From Pseudeuparius sepicola (Eukaryota; Arthropoda; Insecta; Coleoptera; Anthribidae): a DNA stretch of 64,000 nucleotides. The translations under genes were made by a program, and so were the position numbers. The notes under the pieces were generated by a model. That model was not told where the DNA came from and did not search any database. It saw only the letters and a list, made by a program, of their open reading frames with translations. Position 1 is the stretch's first letter, and every line of letters starts with the position of its first letter. The stretch is from positions 129,279,735-129,343,734 of the forward strand of contig OY987298.1 of the NCBI GenBank assembly GCA_963920635.1, in the 5' to 3' direction. This document shows, in pieces, positions 45,098-57,340 of the stretch.

Positions 45098-46129
45098 TAA
45101 ACTGTTTTTCATATTTCGACGTGCTTAATCCATTGACGAAATTTCCCGAATAAAAACTGAATTCTATAAAACGGGGGTTCGCATAAAAACCGACACAGAG
45201 CAGAAGCACAGCTTACCAGAAGCATACAGGGGAGGCCGAAATAAGGTGATTTAACGCAATTTACCTCTATACTACGTTTATTGGACTTCGAAATTTCGAA
45301 AAAAATCAATGTCAGTTATTTTTGAACTTGGAAAAACCAAATTTGGTACACTTTGTGGGTGTACCAAGGTCATTATTCGTCAGAAAACATAGTTCAAAAA
45401 TTGTATCGTTTTAAAGGGTTGATACATGACTTACAAAATTGTTACTTTGTATTATAAAGAATTTAATTCTAAAACTTTTTATACTCTTGTTATTTTTCGA
45501 AAAACTTTATCGCTTTTGTCAAAAACGCGAATAACTGAAAACACGTATTGCAGATGTGATATTTAAAATCATTGGAAATTCAAAAGTTGGCTATGAAATT
45601 AAACGTCAAACTTGAGTCACAACCATTTAATGGAAAAAGAATCTAAGCGACAGGAATAACAATAATTTGCACACTATTTTAAAAAGTTGTTGAAAATTGT
45701 TGTCCTGTACCAAATGTTTGGGTCGCGGTCGGTCCGGTCGACCAGTAGGTGCTTATCTCGTCCTGGACTTCCACTAGTCAAATAATTTACATTTTATACG
45801 ATAGTAAATGACTTCTAAAGAATAATTCAGAAAAAAGTTGGGGGAGGACAAAGGGAACATAACCCCTATCCGTTTATTCTTTGAATTTATTAATTATAAT
45901 TCTACAAAAAAATGTGTTTCTGAAAAATCCCTTAAAAACAAATGAGCTATTAAAAAATTACAATTAGATGTAAATAAATGTATTTTGAAATAGGGGTTGC
46001 CTAAATGAAAAATCGCAGAAGAAAAATCGTATTGTTTAGGTTCAAATTATAGAACTACGTTTTTGTAACGCCTCCTCCCGCATATTACTGTATATACCGT
46101 AGTAATTTTGATACTTCCAAGGGAACTGT
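45098..46129. other. AT-rich DNA, nothing identified
   Basis: No gene, terminal repeat or RNA could be supported. Short frames are unremarkable. Confidence 0.4.
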
Positions 46130-46640
46130 ACGCTGTTTAGTCTGCAAATATTTTGCATTCTGTGCACCACCCACCGCCGCCGCCCCCCCCCCTGTCCCCC
46201 CTCCATCCCATTATTAAGCGCTCCCGCGGGCCATTGTTTGTCTAGCCCGGCTCGGGCGGGCGCGCTAAATAATGAAGCGCGGCCGGTCTTCGGCCCGTCT
46301 CGAACATCCCCATTTGTCGGCGGCCAGCCGGCCGGAATCATCTTTCCCCGGACCGGGGGGGGCGGGGGCGGGAAGGTGCGGGCGGCTCGCCCGCCTCCCC
46401 CCACCCACCCCCACCCCCGGCCGCACCTGCATTATTCACGGCGGCGGTGCCCGGGCCGATGTCGCGCCACTCGTATAAAACAATTTGCGGCGCTCATTTT
46501 TATCAATAATACAGGCCCCTGTTCCGTGCCGGGACCTCCTTCGGGGAGGAAGACGGAGAGAAGGGGGGGGGCGAGGGGCGAGGTGAGTTGCAGGAGGTGG
46601 CAGGGGCGGGGTAGCCCAATGGGCCTTTTCGCTAAAAAAT
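46130..46640. promoter_or_regulatory. Strong GC/CpG island
   Basis: About 500 bp of very G+C-rich DNA with long C and G runs near 46175-46205 and 46350-46425, and words such as CCATTGTTTGT (Sox-type, near 46231), GCTAAATAATGAAGCGC and CGTATAAAACAATTTGC. Frames are open on both strands only because stops are scarce in GC-rich DNA; none resembles a protein. Candidate regulatory element or promoter of an unseen gene. Confidence 0.35.
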
Positions 46641-49449
46641 AAAAATCTTTTTTTGCTCTTTCTTTTATAATGAAAAACATTTACATCTAAATTTAATTGC
46701 ACTTCGCAAAGTTGCCAATTACCTAGTTAAATTATAACGACAATTTTCCTTGGGTAAAGGAAAACTGGTTATATGCTTTGCTTTGGTACGCAGGAATAAA
46801 ACCGACGTTGAACTATTTACATTATTTATTAGAAAATATTAGGGAATATTGTTACAGTAAAAATTGAAATAATAATTTACAATAGAGGATATGTACAAGC
46901 AATGAAGTGGCACTGACTAATAAAGAATGTTCAAAAGCTCAAATTTATAGATAACAAAGTTCTGCACTGTTCCGAGTTTAAATTTGGAACGATTTGTCAA
47001 GACACCTTACTTGAACGCTTGTTCCTTACGAGGTTCCGGGACTGTTTTCCGAGGTTGTCTGCGACCAAGCTTCACAGTCTGTCAGCTGCGTTATAGGCTC
47101 TGGTGGTTGGCTAGCATGTTTCTCAAGGCTTTGGCCCAAGTTCAGCTGACCCTGTATCGGCTGGTTGGTCTGCAGGTGGTCCTGTGTGTTGACTCGAAGC
47201 AGCTCGTAGAGGTGTTCGTCCCTTGTGCAGTTTTGAGTGTGTGTCAGTGTCAGTGACGTCAAATGTTTATTCACAAGAAAAATGTTCGAGAAAAAAATAT
47301 TAACAATTATATAGACTTGACTGGATTGCGAGTTAAAATCAACGACAAAAAAATTTACTTTGTTTAAAGAAATATATCCCGACGTTTAGAACCCCAAAAA
47401 AGTCAACAATAAGAGGTCACGAAAATTTAGGTATTTAGTTTACAAAACAACAAAACTTTTAGCTATCTATCAGCTCAAACGCTGCTCTTTCCGATGCAAA
47501 TTAAGAAAATGACGGTACTAATTTGATGTAAACGATAAGTAAGACAACAATGAAATTACTAGAAAAGATAAAAAAATATCTCCGTCAGGCTATTGGTACA
47601 TATTGAGTGCGACGTGCAATTTTACCGATACAATAAATCTTACTTTTGAGCAAAACAGGACTGAAAGGCAGCCACGGTTATTCCTTCTTTTATATTTGCA
47701 ATTTAGCTGGGAGAAATCTCCAGAAAGAACAAACGTGCCTGGGGCAAGCCACAGGTGAGTTTCAACAAAGAAAGAAATTTCCAAAAAAACTCCAGGTGCG
47801 CCAGGTCGATATTTCACATGAAAAATACGGTTTTATTCCGCTGCAGCAAACAATTAAACACAATATAAGCACTCCATATACCCAAATGGAGATAACAGGA
47901 AACCGATAAAAGGAGATAATTAAATCGAGACACACAGCCTTCCTGCTATCACCAGATACCTGCCGGACACTTCACGCTAAAGATTCAATGGGAAAAGAGA
48001 GCGAGGAGGCTCTCGCAGGCAGTTTTGAAACCTTCTGCATTACAAAAAATGTAACGTAACACAGCCAATCACGACGTCGCATTTGTCGATGTCATCCAGC
48101 CATCTGATCATAGAGCAACCAAAAAATTTCTTCTGTCAGAATTGACGATGGCTTCCCGCCCAGGGCATGGAACCACACTCGCAGAAAATATTTGCTCTGA
48201 ACTGAACAAGTGACATCAACAAATGCGTAGCGGATTACTTGCTAATAACCTTAGTGCTAACTGTTGGAACGTACCTTCGACGTAATGCACAAAGAATCAC
48301 TGTACTTCCACTGTTAACTTATCCACAACAACCCTAGTGCATCTATTCACAGCTAGGTGGAAGCACACATACCAAAAGAAATGAATTTAAATCGAAAATT
48401 ATTGTGACCCATCTTACAAATAACGATGTATTATTATTTAAAACGTGGTAATGGAATTTTGAAACCAAAATTCCGTTACAAAATGCTAAAAACACTTGAC
48501 ATTAGGAATTTAAGCTATGATAACCCAGTTAATCTGAACGAGCTCCATAATAGCATTAGATTGGTAATGAATTTATATTATTTTATGGCCTCTTGTTATG
48601 TTAGAAAAGGGCACGTAATTTTTCCAAAAAAATAAATGGTACTGCCAACTTATTCTCAATATAGGATTGGGTTCTCCAATACCCGACGCACTTTCTGCAG
48701 AAACTTTCAAAAACAAAAGAATATTTCAATAATTTTTATCTGACTAAATTATGGTATGAATATTGGAAAAAATGCATACAAACATACATTAAAAAGAGTA
48801 TATCTACATAGGCAAGAATTTTTAAATAGGCATCCTAATTAGGGAGGTAGGTATATATATTTTTTATTTTTGGAATCCACTTGGTCATCAAATTAACTAA
48901 ATTTATTTAATTTGAATTTGTATATCTCGCGAGAATAACAGAGGACGGAGTAACTAATACAAAATGTTTCTTTTAACCAAGGGAACATTATAACTATTTG
49001 AGATTATAATAATAAGAATAAGTTATATCTCTATCAAAATAAAATATTTTGCACTAAAACCTAAAAAAGTCCAGGGGTAAAAAGTATTCTTTTGTTATTG
49101 CATAGATCGTTTATTTTTTCACCAGATATACAAATTCAAATCAAATAAAGCAATAATATTCGAAAAATAATATAGGTATTTTAAAATCGGTAAAAGGTAA
49201 TAGAATCCAAGTTTTACATAACAGTAATGGCAAGTAGAAAAAATTAAATATGTAATTTGTTTTGGCAGTTGCTAGCAGAGCCTGATTCGCAGACAATGGC
49301 ACAAAACAAAATACAATACTATTGAAATACTCGTTAAATTACTTACATAAGATAAAAAGTCCACGCAACTCTTCCCTGGATTTGTAACAACTACAAATAT
49401 AGGGTGTTTCTAAATTATGATGCCAACGTAATACGACACATAGAAAAAA
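46641..49449. other. Long stretch without supported features
   Basis: Mixed-composition DNA. Parts (46950-47270 and 47600-48350) are less AT-rich than average and could be old retroelement sequence, but I could not find reverse transcriptase, integrase or protease motifs. ATATAGGGTGTTTCTAAA near 49398 resembles a decayed TACAGGGTGTTCCTAAA terminus. Confidence 0.35.
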
Positions 49450-49837
49450 TGTCATTTTGAACAAAAAGTTTATTGTCCGAAAACGCATTGTACTGAATCT
49501 CAACAATCACAGATCACAGTCCAAACTCGTTGCCTTGGTTACCATCTTTATTGTTTAGCCTTCACAAATAAACTTGTCAGATACTGTCACCGACCGAGAA
49601 TATTCTTTCAGCTCCAAAATTCGCCCAAAATCGCTTTATAATCTTTCCCTTCCTTCAGGCCCAATCCCCAGGGCTTATATACTTAAATGGAAGACTGGAG
49701 TATACTCCTGAATATTCCTGGCCAATGATAGTTCGCAAATTATAGTGTTCTACCAAACTTTCTAGAAAGTTATGGTAGTTTCACAGAGAAAACAATGAAA
49801 CTAAAGGAAAATGGGGCCCTGGGGCCTCAGGCCAACA
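49450..49837 (-). mobile_element. Possible solo LTR
   Basis: Read on the minus strand, the 388-bp segment begins TGTTGGCC and ends GACA. It contains AAGTATATAAGC (a TATA box, about 49676-49687) followed about 130-200 bp later by AATAAAG and AATAAAC polyadenylation-type signals. That order fits a U3-R-U5 layout. No flanking duplication or internal retroelement sequence was seen, so the call is tentative. Confidence 0.35.
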
Positions 49838-51002
49838 AAGATGTGACGGAAAATGAATCTAAACTAATCATAAAAATTTTAAAACTGTAAGCAGAATACC
49901 GAAACTTAAAATTAATCTGCTAAATCTTTGAGTAGGTTAGAGAACAGTGCAAACACATGTTCATTGAAAGCTGATATAACAACTTTAGAGGCATTTTTCG
50001 TTACAGCATAATAAAAAAAGTTATAGGGTGATAAAGGTACAGTTTTAAAAAATATTTTTCGCAAAAACTTCTAGAAGTTGGGCAACCTAAAATAAACTTG
50101 GTGTAGTCCTTTACTCGCTGAAGTGCAACAATTTCAATTGCAGGTTCATCATTTTAACGCATTTTTTTCTTTTCCGGTATAAATCACATCCACTTAGCCC
50201 TGACAATCAAGGACTTCCGAGAGTTGCTGAGCCAATGTGATAGGATTTGTGACCGTGGATCTATAGCTCCAAGAAATCCATGTTGGTTAGAAAGAGACTG
50301 AGTCGCGCACATATTCTGTTGTAAATAAGAATCTCGAAAACATTAGCAAAGTTGGAGAGAATTCAAATGAGCAGGTATTTCTATGTATTTCTTTTTATAA
50401 TACATGTTCTAACTTTTTCAAACTTTTATTTTTCACACTTTTACACTAATTGACTTTTTTTGACAAAAATACACTTTTAGTAATGTTAGAATTTGAACCG
50501 GGGTCAGAAAAGATAACTAAAAATTTCTAGAGGCTGAAGTGGTGAGGGGGAGTTCTCCAGATCAGTTGGATGGGAAAAATGATCTGAAACGAAAGAACAC
50601 GTTCCAAACGATCTGGTTCAACTGGATCAGTAGGGTCAGTGCGAAAGAATATATTCTACAAATTTTTGTACTTATTTTTCAATGCTGAAGCATCGTAGTG
50701 TGTGTTTGATTTGCCATTCGCCAAAACCAAGTAAAACCATAAAATAAATTTCTTTAAAGGAGCATTATCTGGCCGGAGCCATGTTTAAAAATGTTCGAAT
50801 TTAGTGTGGTTTTAACAGGTTTTTTAGGTACAAATTTTTGTCCTCTCCAAAGGGACTTCGAACAAACATTTTGATACACGAAGACAAAGATATACTTGTA
50901 GATTAATAACCGCTAGTCAAAACTACGATATCGTTAGATGATTCAATAACTATGTAGTTTTTAAGGGCGTGCGTTTGGGCTCGAGACAGAATCATTTATT
51001 TC
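49838..51002. other. AT-rich DNA, nothing identified
   Basis: No coding or repeat structure could be supported. Confidence 0.4.
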
Positions 51003-51060
51003 TAATAAAGAATGTTTTTAGTGGCATGTCAGGTAAAGGATATCAATTGAAAAAAATGCA

Positions 51061-51130
51061 CTCCAGCCTGGACTCGAACCCAGGACTCCCACTGTGGCCG
51101 TAGGCACTTTAACCAACTAAGCTACCGGAG
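51061..51130 (-). tRNA. tRNA-like Pol III unit (left copy)
   Basis: On the minus strand the 70-nt unit starts CTCCGGTAGCTTAGTTGG and ends GGTTCGAGTCCAGGCTGGAG. TAGCTTAGTTGG fits the Pol III A box and GGTTCGAGTCC the B box. Acceptor (CTCCGG with CTGGAG), D, anticodon (CCTAC with GTGGG, including a wobble) and T stems can be drawn. The loop GGCCACA would put CCA at the anticodon, but base 33 is G rather than the invariant U, so a working tRNA is doubtful. A run of seven T follows, a Pol III terminator. Confidence 0.55.
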
Positions 51131-51540
51131 ATACGTGTTCCATCGGCTAGGTGTTATTTTTTATTCCAATTGGTATATAGTTAGTAGCGGTGAGATGTAG
51201 AAGACTACGGCGTCATCTACAGCTACTAGAAGGGGTTAGAGGGTGTAGGGTAACCATTCATGATTGTTGGTTATGTGAACTTCCTATTTGTTCATCAACC
51301 CACAAAATTCGACATATAGCGACTTAATGTAAATATCGAACGTGGAAATTCTAACCTACAATGTCAAAGCCAGAATATGAAAAACAGAAAGATTTTTAGT
51401 ACCTGTAATTATAAATAATAAAGGTTGTTTTTAGTGGCATGTCAGGTAAAGGATATCAATTGAAAAAACTTCTATATCTCACCGCTATACTAACTATATA
51501 TCAATTGGAATAAATATCACCTAGCCGATGGAACCCGTAT

Positions 51541-51610
51541 CTCCGGTAGCTTAGTTGGTTAAAGTGCCTTCGGCCACAGTGGGAGTGCCGGGTTCGAGTC
51601 CCGGCTGGAG
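51541..51610 (+). tRNA. tRNA-like Pol III unit (right copy)
   Basis: Same organisation as the left copy, in the opposite orientation, with A box at 51547-51558 and B box at 51591-51601, followed by GCATTTTTTT. It differs by a few bases: CCTTC in the anticodon stem adds a mismatch, whereas T-stem CCGGG/CCCGG is fully paired. Best read as tRNA-derived repeat sequence (SINE-like head) or a tRNA pseudogene that keeps its internal promoter. Confidence 0.55.
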
Positions 51611-52000
51611 TGCATTTTTTTCAATTGATATCCTTTACCTGACATGCCACTAAAAACATCCTTTATTATTTATAATTACAAGTACTAAAAATCTTTCTGT
51701 GTATCATTTATTTCCTCGCAAACTATAGCACGTGTCACTAATCCAGACCGCGCACTTTGTAAGCAATTCACTATCTTTCATATGAACCAAGAAAAACAGA
51801 CATTCGTCTGAAACTTTAGTAAATATTGGTCCCTGAATCGACAAAGACCTCCTTGATTAGATATTATCACGGCCATGATTGTTTTGGTCACACGCGTCAA
51901 ATGATAAGTTCAGTGGATGGCGCCACCCTCGGTATCGTCAGGTGACTTTGCGACGTTGCCGTATATTGGCCTCAGAAACGAACCATCTCCACAACTTCAC

Positions 52001-52308
52001 CAACGGACCTCCTAAATAAAGATGGACTGCTATTGGTGCTTTCCCCGTCCACCAATTTTTGTCCAACCGCCAGAGGGCGCTGAAGGCTGGTTTTTGACCG
52101 CCATCATGTGCTGATTTCTAGGGGAACTGTTGGCACCATTTAAGTTCAAGTCTTCTTCTTCCTCTTTTTCACTTCATTTCAAATAACCCGCCAAAAACGC
52201 AGCTTTCTTATTGGCTTCCCCTCTGCTGTCAGCACAACATGGCGGTCGCATGAAACGGACATTTTTGATATATATGGGAATAGCAGTCCAGTTTTATTAA
52301 GGAGGTCC
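52001..52308. mobile_element. Small inverted-repeat element
   Basis: AACGGACCTCCTAAATAAAG with onward GGACTGCTATT mirrors ATAGCAGTCC through AGGAGGTCCGTT at about 52280-52308, giving terminal repeats of about 33 bp around a 240-bp interior. No duplication is clear and no superfamily is assigned. Confidence 0.65.
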
Positions 52309-52689
52309 GTTACTCCACCACATGCCAGGCATAATAAAAGCCGCAGATACGGCAACTCTGCGCTAATGCTAGAAGGAGAAGGAGCAGAGAAAAGAGAAGA
52401 ATCCAATTATTTTGAATATAGGCTGTTGTAGCGCCATCTACGGCGGCCTATATTAACCGCGTGACAGTACTAGTTCCAATCGTGGCCACCTTTTTGACCG
52501 TGGGATGCTAATTCCGCCTTAAGTGACGAAGTGAGCGTCCCACGCGTTTTATTAACCATCTTCTACATGTTATGCAGTACAGTTAATCAGTACGTATTAC
52601 TAAACGTATATAATCCTGTCCCATATATTCCCATACAAACTCGCGCAACAGTTACATGACTGTTCGGCGTTACCTTCAAACTGCACACG

Positions 52690-53010
52690 GAAGAGAAGGC
52701 GAAAACCGAACACCATAAACCCCGCACTTTATTCGGCATTCTTAGCGGCAGGTACGGGCCGGGGGGTGGGGTGTTCGGAGTGAATTAGGGCCTCCCCGGC
52801 GTAATTAAATATCGTTTAATTTAGATCAATTTATGCTCCCCAATTGTTTCGGAAACCGATGGTACAGATCGTTAGGAGGCATATTTATGCACCTGGTCTC
52901 CCGCCGGCGCGGCGCTCGCCGGATGGAAATGCACCCCTTAATTATGAGCTCACTTACTTTGCTTAATTACGCCGCGCACGGCAGGGACGCCGGATTATGG
53001 GGGTTGAGGA
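52690..53010. promoter_or_regulatory. Candidate developmental enhancer (homeodomain and Sox words)
   Basis: A moderately GC-rich block has dense TAAT-type sites: GTAATTAAAT (52801), CGTTTAATTTA, ATCAATTTATGC (52825), CAATTGTTT (52841), CTTAATTATGA (52938) and GCTTAATTAC (52961), plus TATTTATGCACC. Such a mix of homeodomain, Cdx-like and Sox-like words in an otherwise repeat-filled region resembles conserved enhancers near developmental genes. The words are seen; function is inferred. Confidence 0.4.
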
Positions 53011-53449
53011 AAGTGGGGAAATGCGGAAATGATTTGGGCACATGGACATACAGTAAACTGGGGCTTATGCAATAAATTCGTGTTTATATACTGATATTAT
53101 GAAATAATTCGGGATCATTTCTGAAAAGTAATAATGAAAGAAATGCCTTTCTTCTTTCAGTTCTGGCGTTTCTTTAACATGAATAAACAAATAAAATCTG
53201 CTGAAAAGCAACATTTTTCATGTCTGATTAATATTTAAAAAAATCATGTACCGATCTCGTATAGGGCCTACAATAATAACTTGTGTCAAGCAGTTTGTGC
53301 TTGTACACCCTCAAATTTGACATTTAACAGAAAAACTTCTAAAAATCCCTCTTATTTGTGGAAATAACAAAATAAGAAATTGTTTCCCATCCAATTATTC
53401 TTTATCCGTATACCAATTTTCATAAACTTACAACAACATACATTTAACC

Positions 53450-54341
53450 CAGGAACTCTTTAAAATAAGGGGACCCAGCTTGTCACAGTCTATCACATAG
53501 GAAAAGTGAAGCCTTGAGGGGAAGTTTGTTTTCTGTGGACTCCAAGGAGACCACAAGGAGGCTGGTACAAGGTTATGTTATATATGTCAGTGTCCAACTG
53601 CCGCCAGGTTTTATGTGACATGCCAGTGCCAAGGTCTTTCTTGTATCACCTTTAGTAATCCTACAATTCCCATTACGTGGATATTACGTATAAGTAGGAA
53701 GTTCAAAACAAAAATCGTATTTCGTAAATTTTAAATTATTAAGCAGGTAGCTTTAGTCAGGTCTTTTTTAAAAGAGTATTTATCTACGACTACAAGTTTA
53801 TTTTAAGTTTGTGAGGTACCTTGGGAGAGAAATAAAATTACAAAAATTTTATAATGAACATAATGTTTAGAACTACTAGACCTGATCTTTTTAGTCCATC
53901 CCGAAATCTGTGAAAGTTCTTTGGGTAGATACATTATACATTCGACAAGAACAAGGGAAGGAAGTTCAAGTATACATATTACAAATGGATTGAGGAACCT
54001 GGTAACAAGGTGCAATAGCGACAAATTCTTAAATATGCAAAATCGGCACTGACTTACTTTTAACTGTGGGAATAATTGCTGGAAATCAATTTCAACTAAA
54101 AACAAATTTGTTTCATTTGACAGTTCCCACTTGTAGACACAACATTGTCAAGTCTAATTTTTAGAAATCATGGAAACCATTATTAATTTTTGCTAACAAT
54201 CAAAGTACCTGTTATATTCATAGATTCTACAATAAAATGGCATAAGGACTTGGCATCACTGATACCATTAGAATGAGGAAAGAATAGGCCTCACTATGGA
54301 AAGTATAATGCTGGGTCCCCTTATACTTTAAAGAGTCCCTG
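53450..54341. mobile_element. hAT-type element with transposase remnant
   Basis: The left end CAGGAACTCTTTAAAATAAG and the right end in reverse complement CAGGGACTCTTTAAAGTATA both continue into GGGGACCCAGC, giving about 30-bp terminal repeats. The flanks ATTTAACC (53442-53449) and ATCTAACC (54342-54349) match at 7 of 8 positions, as for a hAT duplication. It contains the minus-strand remnant at 53803-54105. Confidence 0.78.
53803..54105 (-). pseudogene. Possible hAT transposase fragment
   Basis: The minus-strand frame reads EIDFQQLFPQLK, FKNLSLLHLVTRF, then NPFVICILELPSLVLVECIM. The pattern F-x-L ... NPF-x-I-x-x-LP-x-x-x-x-x-E-x-I resembles the segment of ZBED-like hAT transposases just before the C-terminal dimerisation domain. 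It is only about 100 codons and its downstream part (SSSSKHYVHYK) does not match. The hAT-type ends around it support the reading; sequence search is needed to confirm. Confidence 0.4.
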
Positions 54342-54349
54342 ATCTAACC

Positions 54350-55540
54350 ACGGTCACACAGAAATAAAATTTTTGGGATGTATTAAGCCTTTTTTGAAAT
54401 AAACCTTCAAAATTCATCTAGCATTTATTTTTTATGATTTTTTAAATTATTTTCTTCTATTTTTGCAGATTCTACCTACATAAGTTCTTTTATTCTAAAG
54501 AAAATCATAGATTAATGACATAATACAATTTCGGGTATACATTGTGTATGTGAAACATCTTTTTGCGGTTAAAAATTTAAGCTGAAAATTTAATGCTGAA
54601 ATCAAAGTTTATGTAATTTCTGTAATTTAATAAAAAATAGAATCTGAATCGATTGTAGATAATTGTTCAAAGATAAAAAAAGTAATTGTAATGTAATAAT
54701 TTCGCGAATTAAATAACAGTAGAATTATCAAATTTAACTTCACTTTAAAAACGAGCTTTATTTGTTGAACTATCGAAGAAGCTTAGAAAAATCTGTTCCC
54801 ATTTGCTTTTTACCAATAAGTATACCATTATTCACGGACTTATCATGTTCAATTCGTACATAGCCCTTCTATATTTTTCTAACTTTTATTTTCATATGGG
54901 AATATTGTTTTATTACTTATTATATTTAAGAAAAATTTGATGTAGCCATCTCTAAATCAATTCGTCCATAGGTCTCAAAAGTTTCTGCTCAATCAAATAC
55001 TTTCACATAAAAGTTTCTAAAGAAAAATATATAGGTACGCGTTATTTGTAATTCCAAATTTTTATTCAGTGAGTGGATTCCCTGGATGCCACATTTATCT
55101 TCCTACTTTGCAGCATGTGTCAAGACCAATAAGGAAAATCTAAAACTATACGACATAACGTGTGATTTCCACTGCGCGCACAAATTTCAGTTTGTATACA
55201 GTAAATATCAATATCGAGCATTATGTGTGTCCAGGCCCATTTATTTTCACCCGACAGGGACACGTAAGGGAACTCCACGAGTATCTGTCCGAAAACTTGG
55301 AACCTATGTAACTTTGAAAAGTTTCCGTTACGTCTACATTTTCCCCAGGTGTCTTATAGCGTGACAAATCAGTCGTTTCCGATAATATAAATGGAGTACA
55401 ATTTTTCCATCAACGAGCAAGTCATAGAAACATTACATTTTCAATGGTCAACTCTAGTTTATATCACGTAGTACAATAGAGAATTTATCAGACAAAAGCA
55501 AGGTAATAAAATAACCAAGAGTATGCAGGGCGAGTCGGGG
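54350..55540. other. AT-rich DNA, nothing identified
   Basis: No supported gene or repeat. A 92-codon frame at 55086-55364 has no recognisable domain. Confidence 0.4.
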
Positions 55541-55782
55541 ACAAACACCTGACTTATTCATCAGCGGACAAATCCTTTTGCAAGCTGTAAAAGTTCCACG
55601 GTACGGGAAAACGATTGAGTCCAATTTTAGAGGACGACAGCCCCACCTAAACTGTAAATTTAATATATTTATATGGGTAGAAGGGTGGCAACCCCCGGGG
55701 GTCCTATATAGCGGGACAGGTCGCTGAAATATTCAGGGCGGCAGGACAGCGGCCGGCCTGACAACCCGCAACTTACCTGCGA
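55541..55782. repeat. Duplicated CpG-rich block, decayed copy
   Basis: This is homologous over about 240 bp to 59012-59262 in the same orientation, sharing ACACCTGACTTATTC, ATCCTTTTGCA, GCTGAAATATTCAGGGCGGC, AGGACAGCGGC and CAACTTACCTGCG. Relative to the other copy it has lost many CpGs (for example CATCAGCGGACAAATCC for CGTCAGCGACCGCATCC), consistent with release from constraint. Confidence 0.85.
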
Positions 55783-55894
55783 TTTTCAGGAATTTTCCAA
55801 CGCGAACGGCCAAAGGGCGAGTGTCAGGACGCATATTTTTTATTATTTTATTTATTTGGTTACAAGTACATAAAATGAACAATGGCTTCAAAAT

Positions 55895-56045
55895 TTGACA
55901 GTTCCTTGTTGCTGAAGTAGCTTGTCGCCATCTATTTGAGAAAAAAATGCGTTAAAATACGGTACAATATTCGTTGTTGTATCAACATTTTGTTATTGTT
56001 AGATGGAGACATGTTACTTCGGCACCAATAAACTGTCGAAGTTGA
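55895..56045. mobile_element. 150-bp palindromic MITE
   Basis: TTTGACAGTTCCTTGTTGCT and onward to CGCCATCTA mirrors TAGATGGAGACATG through AACTGTCGAA. The arms are about 42 bp with a 65-bp AT-rich loop. Superfamily unknown. Confidence 0.65.
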
Positions 56046-57340
56046 CAGCATTTGTTCCTCTTTACATTTGATATTTTATTCAATGGCAAATTAGCCACCT
56101 TACAAACTTTCAATATAGGTATAAGGATTAATATGGCGCAGTGTGTTCTATATCTATAAAAGATCGAAAAAAGTATATATTAAACGGGCATGCTTGATGC
56201 GTTTTAACATTTATTAGCTACATTGATCAGCAGAATTGAAGAAATTTTCGTATGTTAAACCTGGACCGCCACTATATTAAAGACCTGAGCATGACGTTGG
56301 CGCTACTCGGCGAAAAAAATGGCGGCTTATTATAAGTTGTACGGGGGTACCTATTCTGTGATTATGCATGTCTGTTTATGACGTTTATAATGTCTCATAT
56401 TATGAATATCCAGCTTTATTACCATTTATATTCTTTTTACGGCAAAGAATTCTCTTTGCGGTCAATATTTCGCAGTTTTATCATATTAACAGAGCTTTTA
56501 TAGGTAGATTTGTTTGCGAGAACATGAAATTTCCAGTCTCATGAAGAAAACCGTATGCACAGGCCATTACGCGAATTGCAAAAGAATAAAGACTATTTTG
56601 AAATTACCTGATGATCTATTCAACCAGTTGAAAAAGCGAGAATTCTGGCTATTATATTTTAGAAGGGTATTTTGTAACGCATGCAAGAATGAAAATAGAA
56701 AATTTTGTTTATAGGCCCCAAGCGGATCATTGGTCCACTAATAGGTAGGTACCTATATAAAAAAGAAACTGAACAATCTAATGCATTCTATTACTTATTT
56801 ACGCACTACAGCTAGAAATGGACTTTTAGACACATTTGAAAGTTTTTATTTTATAAAAGATTCTGCAACAATGGTGTTCTTCTATTAAAACACCCTGTCG
56901 ATTTTTTTCGTCGTGTAGCGCCAGTGGCGATCGCTTGAAACAACGATATGCAGTGTTGGTCCAAGTTAAACGAACATGAACGCGCGCGTGGGAATATCAC
57001 TTCATAACATATCTACACAACGATATTATAGGAATAGATGACTCACAGTACCTAATACCTACAAATAGCACTGTTTTGTTTTGGTTCTACATTGGGGGGG
57101 AAGAAGACGAGGTAATTTGTTTACATTGCCATTTCTTAAATTCAGTCTTTCCTATTGTGTAATGCATAATAAGTAGTTTTTTGATAGACTTGTATATCGT
57201 ATAGGTATATGCTTTGAGATACTTATACTTACAAAATAACCTAAATCATATAAAAAACTGTAAACCTTCAATGTGCCAACAATAACATCTTTTTGATCAT
57301 GAAACAAAACAAGTTGCCTTTGATAATGTATCTATTCCTA
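56046..57340. other. No supported gene; one stray terminus
   Basis: A CACCCTGT terminus lies at about 56891 without a partner. Otherwise the DNA shows no recognisable feature. Confidence 0.4.

Larger units (their letters stand above)
51003..51700. repeat. Inverted repeat carrying two tRNA-like units
   Basis: The left arm (about 51003-51203) is the reverse complement of the right arm (about 51466-51668); each contains a tRNA-like unit. A third copy of the outer 80 bp (51387-51467, with AGTGGCATGTCAGG) lies between and is inverted relative to 51617-51700. The structure is therefore a nested set of inversions. Confidence 0.88.

Noticed and set aside
46238..46702. Overlapping frames of 68-134 codons in a GC-rich island
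   Set aside because: Stop codons are rare in such GC-rich DNA, frames are open on both strands, and the translations are low complexity.
51061..51610. Functional tRNA-Trp (CCA) genes
   Set aside because: Position 33 is G rather than U and the stems are imperfect, so I call these tRNA-like units rather than tRNA-Trp.
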